A stretch of 36,304 nt of DNA. Origin: CAZLQR01 sp964404095. GTDB lineage: Bacteria > Patescibacteriota > Microgenomatia > UBA1406 > GWC2-37-13. Made by a program: the position numbers and the translations under genes. Positions within the stretch are counted from its first letter, which is position 1. Every line of letters begins with the position of its first letter. Under the pieces are notes generated by a model. It was not told the origin of the DNA. It did no database searches and was given only the letters and a program-made list of their open reading frames with translations. Where the stretch lies: NCBI GenBank assembly GCA_964404095.1, contig CAYOIN010000010.1, positions 1 through 36,304 of the forward strand, written 5' to 3'. Below are positions 31,381-36,304 of this stretch, one piece after another.

Positions 31381-32427
31381 ATGATCAAGATGAAAATTTT
31401 AGCAATCGACACCAGTTGTGATGAAACATCCGGAGCGGTTGTTGAGGGTAGACGGGTGTGTTCGAATGTGATTTATTCACAGGTACTGGTGCATAAACAG
31501 TGGGGAGGTGTCGTGCCATCACTCGCGAAACGTGCCCATCAAGAGCGAATCGACCTCGTCATCTCTGAGACACTGAAGAAAGCAAAGATGACGATGGATA
31601 CCATCGATGCCGTTGCGGTTACTCAAGGGCCAGGTCTCGCGATCGCACTGGAGGTGGGCATTTCGAAAGCAAAGGAGCTCAGCCTTCAGTACCGAAAGAG
31701 GTTGATTGCCGTGAATCACATGGAGGGTCACCTCTACTCACCTTTCGTTCAGAATTCAAAAGGGAGCCCAGATATCCCGTTTGAGTTTCCGTATCTTGGG
31801 CTGCTGGTTTCCGGTGCACATACGGAACTCATTCTCTGGAAAGACCACCTCACCTATGAGGTGCTTGGGGAGACCGTCGACGACGCTGCGGGTGAGGCGC
31901 TTGATAAAGCAGCACGACTATTACTCGGGGTGGGATATCCAGGGGGAGGTGCCATTGAACGAATTTCTGCCGAGGTGCAGTTCGAGGATCGATATACATT
32001 TCCGCGAACGATGCTCAAGTCGCACGATCTCAACTTCTCATTCTCCGGACTGAAAACAGCACTGCTGTACAAGTATCGCCAGATGACCGAGACAGAGCGT
32101 ATCGCTGAGTTGAAGCATCTCACGAGCTCATTCCAAGAAGCGGTCTTCGATTCACTTCTCAGAAAGCTCGATAAGGCAATTGTGCAAACCGGCATTTCAC
32201 GCGTGACGGTTGGCGGTGGTGTGATTGCAAATCAGCATCTGCGCGATCTCCTCAGAGCGGTGGCAAAAAAACATAAGGGAACGGTGTTGTTTCCTCCGTA
32301 CAAGTATCTCACCGGAGATAATGCAGCGATGATCGGTGTCGTCGCGGGGTACAAGGCAGAGCACGGCCTGTTCGTCGACGATCTACAAACACTCGATCGA
32401 CAACCGAGAATGAGGTTGTCAACATAG
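31381..32427 (+). CDS. tsaD: tRNA N6-adenosine threonylcarbamoyltransferase TsaD
   Basis: Transfers the threonylcarbamoyl group to A37 of ANN-reading tRNAs. It has the ASKHA fold. Motifs are ILAIDTSCDETS near the start, GGVVPSLAKRAHQERI, VTQGPGLAIALEVG, the metal-binding NHMEGHLYS (H113 and H117), LLVSGAHTEL, GETVDDAAGEALDKAARLLG-like GEALDKAARLL, SFSGLKTALL, and VTVGGGVIANQHLRDLL. 348 residues is a normal length. A second ATG at 31390 gives the usual MKILAID start and may be the true one. It forms an operon with tsaC-tsaE across the palindrome at 31352-31377. Confidence 0.97.
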   Translation: MIKMKILAIDTSCDETSGAVVEGRRVCSNVIYSQVLVHKQWGGVVPSLAKRAHQERIDLVISETLKKAKMTMDTIDAVAVTQGPGLAIALEVGISKAKELSLQYRKRLIAVNHMEGHLYSPFVQNSKGSPDIPFEFPYLGLLVSGAHTELILWKDHLTYEVLGETVDDAAGEALDKAARLLLGVGYPGGGAIERISAEVQFEDRYTFPRTMLKSHDLNFSFSGLKTALLYKYRQMTETERIAELKHLTSSFQEAVFDSLLRKLDKAIVQTGISRVTVGGGVIANQHLRDLLRAVAKKHKGTVLFPPYKYLTGDNAAMIGVVAGYKAEHGLFVDDLQTLDRQPRMRLST

Positions 32428-32444
32428 CGAGGACAAGGTACAAT
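32416..32444 (+). promoter_or_regulatory. Promoter of the sufC-sufB-sufD operon
   Basis: TTGTCA (32416-32421), a 17-base spacer, and TACAAT (32439-32444), overlapping the tsaD stop. Transcription would start near 32451 and give a leader of about 50 bases before sufC, which is long for this window. Confidence 0.7.
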
Positions 32445-32450
32445 GGGGCG

Positions 32451-32495
32451 AAACGATCTCGGCAACACGCCGATGTGCACTGAGCGTTATCGTTT
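32451..32495 (+). promoter_or_regulatory. Foldable 5' leader of the suf operon
   Basis: AAACGAT (32451-32457) can pair with ATCGTTT (32489-32495), closing a structure that contains the hairpin TCGGC-AACAC-GCCGA (32459-32473). The outer stem ends 5 bases before the sufC ATG, so it could hide the start. No known riboswitch class was recognised. Confidence 0.4.
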
Positions 32496-32500
32496 GCAGT

Positions 32501-33247
32501 ATGCTAAAACTATCTCATCTCTCTGTATCTGCTGGGTCAAAAAAAATCATTAAGGATTTCTCGTTTGAGTTTCAGCAGAACAAGGTCTACGTCATTATGG
32601 GTCCGAACGGATCCGGCAAATCAACACTTGCTCATGCGCTCATGGCCTCACCGGTCTACTCTGTCGTATCGCCAAAATCTGTTCGGTCACCGATCGTCCT
32701 ACACGGTGAGGATATCACCGAACTAGATGCAGAAAAACGAGCGAAAAAAGGCATCTTTCTTTCGTTCCAGAATCCTGTTTCTCTGTCCGGAATCACCGTC
32801 TTTCAGTTGCTGCAACTTGCGCTCACCGGTGTGATAAAGCCACTCGAACTTCGCTCGCGCGTTCTCAAGACCGCCAAGAAACTCCGGCTTTCGGAAGAGC
32901 TCTTGAGACGATCACTCAATGACAATGCATCCGGTGGAGAAAAGAAGAAGCTTGAAGTACTGCAAGGAGCGGTCTTAGATAAGCCAGTCCAGATCTATGA
33001 CGAGGTTGATACCGGGGTAGATGTCGATGCACTAAAAACAATTGCATCATTTCTTCATGCAAACAAAAAGGGGAAGACCTATATCGTTATCACACATTAC
33101 AATCGGATCCTCAAGTACCTCAAACCAGATGCCGTTCTGGTATTAATGAGTGGCACGCTCGTCACGACCGGGACCGCCGCTCTTGCTCAGAAGATCGAGA
33201 AAAATGGATACGACTTCTTGAAACGGGGGAAACAAGTTTCGCGCTAA
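32501..33247 (+). CDS. sufC: Fe-S cluster assembly ATPase SufC
   Basis: The ABC ATPase of the SufBCD scaffold; ATP binding changes SufB-SufD shape during Fe-S cluster assembly. The 248 residues have Walker A GPNGSGKST at 34-42, Q-loop LSFQNPVSLSGI (about 88-99), the signature ASGGEKKKLEVLQ (SGGEK at 144-148), and Walker B IYDEVDTGVDVDAL with D167-E168. The last is SufC-type, with V-D-T-G-V-D where E-I/T-D-S-G-L-D is usual. The H-loop is VITHYNRIL. Position before sufB and sufD confirms the call. It has no Shine-Dalgarno sequence and a possibly folded leader. Confidence 0.96.
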   Translation: MLKLSHLSVSAGSKKIIKDFSFEFQQNKVYVIMGPNGSGKSTLAHALMASPVYSVVSPKSVRSPIVLHGEDITELDAEKRAKKGIFLSFQNPVSLSGITVFQLLQLALTGVIKPLELRSRVLKTAKKLRLSEELLRRSLNDNASGGEKKKLEVLQGAVLDKPVQIYDEVDTGVDVDALKTIASFLHANKKGKTYIVITHYNRILKYLKPDAVLVLMSGTLVTTGTAALAQKIEKNGYDFLKRGKQVSR

Positions 33248-33257
33248 TGTCTCTTTC

Positions 33258-34652
33258 ATGGAAGATGTAACATTCGACTACAAATACGGGTTTTCAAAAC
33301 CCGAGAACTACCAGTATAAAGCACAGAAAGGTCTTTCTCGTCAGGTGGTACTTGCGATGTCTGCGCTGAAGAAGGAGCCCGCTTGGATGACCGATTTTCG
33401 GCTGAAGTCCTTGCAGATCTTTCAGAAAAAAAAGATGCCGAGCTGGGGAGGAGATCTCGCAAAGATTAACTTCAAGAACTATTACTACTACATCAGACCG
33501 ACAAAAGACCGTGTATCTAGCTGGAATGATCTACCCAAAGAGATTAAAGACACATACGATGCAATCGGTATTCCTGAAGCAGAAAAAAAATACCTGTCAG
33601 GTGTTTCTGCACAGTATGAATCCGAGGTTGTCTATGAAAGCATACAGAAAGAGCTCGTGAAGCAGGGCGTTCAGTTTATGGACACCGACTCTGCGCTCAA
33701 GAAATTCCCCGAGTTGTTCCAGCAATACTTTGGAAAGTTAATCCCTCCAGGAGATAACAAATTTGCCGCACTGAACTCAGCGGTCTGGTCCGGAGGGTCC
33801 TTCGTCTATGTACCCAAAGGGGTGAAGGTCACGCTGCCGGTGCAGGCATACTTTCGAATTAATGCAGAAAATATCGGTCAGTTCGAGCGGACGCTCATCA
33901 TCGCAGACGAAGGGAGTTATGTACATTATGTCGAAGGGTGTACGGCTCCCATCTACCAGAACGACTCCGACTCACTTCACTCTGCGGTCGTTGAGATTTT
34001 TGTGAAAAAGGGAGCACGTGTCCGGTACACGACTGTGCAGAACTGGAGTAATAATGTATACAACCTCGTCACCAAACGCGCTCGTGTTGAAGAAGATGGT
34101 TTCATGGAGTGGATCGACTGCAATATCGGGTCGAAGCTTACGATGAAGTATCCATCCTGTTTCTTGATGGGTAAGGGGGCTCGGGGAGAGGTGTTGTCGA
34201 TCGCGTTTGCTGGTAAGAATCAACATCAAGACGCAGGTGCGAAGATGTACCATTTCGCTCCTGAGACCAAGTCGAGAATTGTCTCAAAGTCCATCTCGAA
34301 AGACGGTGGGCGCACATCATACCGAGGGCTGGTGCAGGTCCGACCTGGCGCCAAGAAATCCTCGGTCTACGTTTCGTGCGATGCACTCATTCTCGACGAA
34401 CAGTCACGCTCCGACACCTATCCATACATGAAGATGCACGAAAGCGATATCGAGGTTCAGCACGAGGCAACGGTCGAGAAGCTCGGAGAAGAGAAGCTTT
34501 TCTATCTCATGTCCCGCGGAATCTCGAAGACAGACGCAGAAGGACTCCTGGTAAATGGATTCATCGAGCCGATTACTAGAGAGATCCCTCTCGAGTACAC
34601 GGTTGAGCTGAATCGATTAATTAATTTAGAGATGGCGGGGAGCGTAGGATAA
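33258..34652 (+). CDS. sufB: Fe-S cluster assembly scaffold SufB
   Basis: SufB is the scaffold subunit on which a nascent Fe-S cluster forms at the interface with SufD. 464 residues. The N-terminal helical part has KAQKGLSRQVVLAMSALKKEPAWM. The beta-helix core contains NSAVWSGGSFVYVPKGVKVTLPVQAYFRIN and VEGCTAPIYQ. SCDALIL carries C374, which aligns with E. coli SufB C405 by its 28-residue distance to H402-E403 (QHEAT). The C-terminus LFYLMSRGIS and LEMAGSVG match the family. It lies 10 bases after sufC. Confidence 0.97.
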   Translation: MEDVTFDYKYGFSKPENYQYKAQKGLSRQVVLAMSALKKEPAWMTDFRLKSLQIFQKKKMPSWGGDLAKINFKNYYYYIRPTKDRVSSWNDLPKEIKDTYDAIGIPEAEKKYLSGVSAQYESEVVYESIQKELVKQGVQFMDTDSALKKFPELFQQYFGKLIPPGDNKFAALNSAVWSGGSFVYVPKGVKVTLPVQAYFRINAENIGQFERTLIIADEGSYVHYVEGCTAPIYQNDSDSLHSAVVEIFVKKGARVRYTTVQNWSNNVYNLVTKRARVEEDGFMEWIDCNIGSKLTMKYPSCFLMGKGARGEVLSIAFAGKNQHQDAGAKMYHFAPETKSRIVSKSISKDGGRTSYRGLVQVRPGAKKSSVYVSCDALILDEQSRSDTYPYMKMHESDIEVQHEATVEKLGEEKLFYLMSRGISKTDAEGLLVNGFIEPITREIPLEYTVELNRLINLEMAGSVG

Positions 34653-34654
34653 TC

Positions 34655-35209
34655 ATGAAAACTGTGTTTATCGATCTCAACAAAACAAAGAACTCGACGG
34701 TTGTTCTCAGAAAACCAGGTAACTACGTTGCGTTTATGGAAAATATTTCCGGAAACTTTGTATTTGAACTTCGCTCAGCAGATATCGATCTCAAGATTTA
34801 TGGAGTATTCCATGGAACGGGAACGGATACCTATCGTGTTCATACGGTGCAGCATCACTCTGCTCCAAGAGCAACTTCGAATCTCCTCATCCGCGGTGTC
34901 TTTGATGATGCGTCCCAGTTCCATTACACCGGACTGGTAAAGCTCGAAAAAAAAGCGCAACAGTCGCATGCATATCAGAAGAATCAAAACTTGGTCCTTT
35001 CATCACAGGCGAAGGTTGAGTCCGAGCCATTTCTCGAGATCGAGGCAAACGATGTATTCTGTACTCATGGTTCAACCACCGGTGGAATCAATCCAGATGA
35101 GCTTTATTACCTAATGTCACGGGGACTGACCGAGACAGAAACAAAAAAACTCATCGTGCAGGGGTTTCTGGACCATGTCCGCCAGCTGATCGGAGCGGGT
35201 CAAACGTAA
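34655..35209 (+). CDS. sufD: Minimal SufD-like Fe-S assembly protein
   Basis: Partner of SufB in the SufBCD complex. Only 184 residues are present, against about 420 in E. coli SufD. The N-terminal helical part is gone and the beta-helix core is shortened. The key end is kept: HYTGLVKLEKKAQQSHAYQKNQNLVLS, then VESEPFLEIEANDVFCTHGSTTGG with C136 and H138 (equivalent to SufD C358 and H360), then DELYYLMSRGLTETETKKLIVQGF. The gene starts 2 bases after sufB, with no sign of a broken longer frame upstream. The shortening is therefore intrinsic. Confidence 0.88.
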   Translation: MKTVFIDLNKTKNSTVVLRKPGNYVAFMENISGNFVFELRSADIDLKIYGVFHGTGTDTYRVHTVQHHSAPRATSNLLIRGVFDDASQFHYTGLVKLEKKAQQSHAYQKNQNLVLSSQAKVESEPFLEIEANDVFCTHGSTTGGINPDELYYLMSRGLTETETKKLIVQGFLDHVRQLIGAGQT

Positions 35210-35222
35210 AGTGGAGCCGCGG

Positions 35223-35789
35223 TTATCGAAGGAAATCTTGGAAGTGCATTGCGACTTCTGTATCGTAGAGATGACTACCGGCATCTGCGGGGTCTTGACG
35301 TACATTCTTAATATCAAATCCAAGATCAGTGTTGATCACACCATCCTCAACTACCAATAATGTCACATCTCCGTCAATGAATCGCTTCACATTTCGTGTG
35401 GGGTCTGTATCGTGAGCGTCACCAGTATACTCGCAGTTTGCGCTCAACACCGTCTCTCGAACTACCCCATCGACCTCGGCAGTTGATTTGAGGGTGATAT
35501 GACGTCTGGCCCCTGCCAAACCCTCATGAGCTCCCAACTCGGGCCGCTCGACCACTCTGTTTGACAGCGTGTATTCAGTTCCGTTCAATGCAAATTGCAG
35601 CTCGTGGAGATGTGCGAAATCTGTTGCAAAGTTTGGTCGTTTCCACGCTTCAAAGACAGCCTCCATTGCCGCGGGTGTTGACTGGACTGAGTTTAGGACA
35701 GCGTGGATCACACGATCGGCAAATATTGCTCGTGCAGGAGCACTGAGTGGTTCATTATTGCGAATTGGTTCGCGGTCAGGGAGTGCCAT
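35223..35789 (-). CDS. Hypothetical protein (188 aa) opposite the suf genes
   Basis: I recognise no family. The protein is soluble and acidic with no membrane segment. The N-terminal 65 residues are helical (PARAIFADRVIHAVLNSVQSTPAAMEAVFEAW). The rest is beta-rich, with LQFALNGTEYTLSNRV and DGDVTLLVVEDGVINTDLGFDIKNV. It starts with an extended -10 (TGC then TATAAT) 8 bases before its ATG. It lies on the opposite strand between sufD and sufS and ends 13 bases from sufD. Composition is like its neighbours, with no sign of recent transfer. Confidence 0.68.
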   Translation of the reverse strand: MALPDREPIRNNEPLSAPARAIFADRVIHAVLNSVQSTPAAMEAVFEAWKRPNFATDFAHLHELQFALNGTEYTLSNRVVERPELGAHEGLAGARRHITLKSTAEVDGVVRETVLSANCEYTGDAHDTDPTRNVKRFIDGDVTLLVVEDGVINTDLGFDIKNVRQDPADAGSHLYDTEVAMHFQDFLR

Positions 35790-35797
35790 AAAGTGAA

Positions 35798-35806
35798 ATT
35801 ATAGCA
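35798..35806 (-). promoter_or_regulatory. Extended -10 promoter of the 188-residue gene
   Basis: On the minus strand TGC followed by TATAAT (35798-35803), 8 bases before the ATG at 35789. It predicts a leaderless mRNA. Confidence 0.6.
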
Positions 35807-35855
35807 TATCAACAATCTGAACTGTCGTTTTCTGTAGCAAACGTGACTCTCGGTG

Positions 35856-35861
35856 TATAAT
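35856..35861 (+). promoter_or_regulatory. -10 element of sufS
   Basis: TATAAT ending 7 bases before the sufS ATG (35869), a leaderless arrangement, separate from the sufC promoter. The -35 is weak. Confidence 0.6.
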
Positions 35862-35868
35862 GATCTGC

Positions 35869-36304
35869 ATGATCAATGCGCGCAAGATTCGAAACGATTT
35901 CCCCATCTTTGATAAGAACCCCGATCTCATATACCTTGATTCATCGGCAACCTCATTGAAACCACGTGTAGTCATCGAGGCGATGACAGGATACTATGCT
36001 GAGTACTCAGCGAATATTAAGCGTGGTATCTATACCATCTCTGAGCGAGCAACCGAAGAGTATGAAAAAGCCCGAGCTACTACCGCTCAATTTATCGGAG
36101 CTGAGAAAGAGGAGATCATTTTTACCCGAAATGCATCTGAGTCACTCAATCTTCTCATGTATGCATACGGAGTAAATAATGTTGGAAGAAATGATGAAGT
36201 TGTGGTATCGATTGCGGAGCATCACTCAAATTTCGTGACGTGGCAGCAGCTCTGCGCCAATACCGGAGCAGCCTTTAAGGTGATCAATCTCGATGAATCC
36301 TATC
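35869..36304 (+). CDS. sufS: Cysteine desulfurase SufS, N-terminal part (cut by window edge)
   Basis: A PLP enzyme that takes sulfur from cysteine for SufBCD. The frame is open from ATG 35869 to the window end, 145 codons. It begins MINARKIRNDFPIF, then LIYLDSSATSLKPRVVIEAM (the N-terminal substrate-side segment of class V aminotransferases), IKRGIYTISERATEEYE, EEIIFTRNASESLNLL (PLP phosphate contacts), and SIAEHHSNFVTWQ, whose histidine pair is typical of SufS. The PLP lysine and catalytic cysteine lie beyond the edge. The match to SufS over NifS/IscS rests on the EHHSN-x-x-x-W-Q motif and on the nearby sufCBD. Confidence 0.93.
   Translation, partial: MINARKIRNDFPIFDKNPDLIYLDSSATSLKPRVVIEAMTGYYAEYSANIKRGIYTISERATEEYEKARATTAQFIGAEKEEIIFTRNASESLNLLMYAYGVNNVGRNDEVVVSIAEHHSNFVTWQQLCANTGAAFKVINLDESY

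Noticed and set aside
34613..34629. A TCGATTAATTAATT string in sufB, also present in the tsaC-tsaE palindrome
   Set aside because: In sufB it encodes conserved residues (RLINLE) and has no inverted arm, so it looks like coincidence.
1..36304. Possible recoding of TGA as glycine, as in some CPR lineages
   Set aside because: TGA is a natural stop for several genes here (for example tpiA, nnrD and the 96-residue gene), and long conserved genes have no in-frame TGA.
1..36304. CRISPR arrays, insertion sequences, integrases or prophage genes
   Set aside because: No regular repeat-spacer pattern, transposase motif or terminal repeats were seen on reading through the window.

Overview
The window looks like a chromosomal segment of a small-genome bacterium of the Candidate Phyla Radiation (Patescibacteria). 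The lineage within that group cannot be fixed from this sequence alone. The reasons are: very tight packing with many 1-4 base gene overlaps; a class I (archaeal-type) lysyl-tRNA synthetase; a 602-residue alanyl-tRNA synthetase without its C-terminal domains; a short archaeal-like triosephosphate isomerase; type-2 OMP decarboxylase; DUF4012 and LytR-CpsA-Psr envelope proteins; and a stand-alone PolA-type 5'-3' exonuclease. TGA is used as a normal stop. No insertion sequences, phage genes or CRISPR arrays were seen.

Layout. Bases 1-3500 hold pyrimidine genes (a dihydroorotate dehydrogenase cut by the left edge, diverging from pyrF), then lysS, a small unknown gene and greA on the minus strand. 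A tRNA-Glu(CTC) follows, then an unknown gene, a membrane-anchored DsbA-like protein and alaS. Bases 6969-12110 are plus strand: nnrD, two envelope proteins, secA and a small unknown gene. pyrE and uvrD (minus) are followed by tpiA and an LCP glycopolymer transferase (plus). Bases 16394-27001 form one long minus-strand run read from right to left: glycosyltransferase, manC, phosphoglycosyl transferase, DUF4012 protein, recO, glyS, a small membrane protein, rpsT, pilN, pilO, a tiny membrane protein, and two surface proteins with LPxTG-like C-termini. After a small plus-strand orphan come ftsH and the exonuclease (minus). Next are a tsaC-tsaE fusion with tsaD, and sufC-sufB-sufD. A minus-strand orphan separates sufD from a separately promoted sufS that runs off the right edge.

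How the genes work together. DHODH, PyrE and PyrF are the last three enzymes of UMP synthesis. The 16-27 kb run joins nucleotide-sugar supply, lipid-linked glycan initiation and elongation with type IV pilus inner-membrane parts and sortase-type surface proteins, so it reads as a cell-surface locus. TsaC-TsaE plus TsaD make t6A in tRNA. SufBCD plus SufS build iron-sulfur clusters.

The most striking pattern is regulatory. About a dozen genes have a good -10 hexamer ending only 6-9 bases before the start codon and no Shine-Dalgarno sequence, which predicts leaderless mRNAs. The ribosomal protein S20 gene is the clear exception, with a strong Shine-Dalgarno. Other points worth checking are the TsaC-TsaE fusion, a C-terminal clamp-binding-like peptide on the exonuclease, a 26-bp perfect palindrome between tsaCE and tsaD, a foldable suf leader, a minimal SufD, and paired LPxTG-like surface proteins that lack basic tails.
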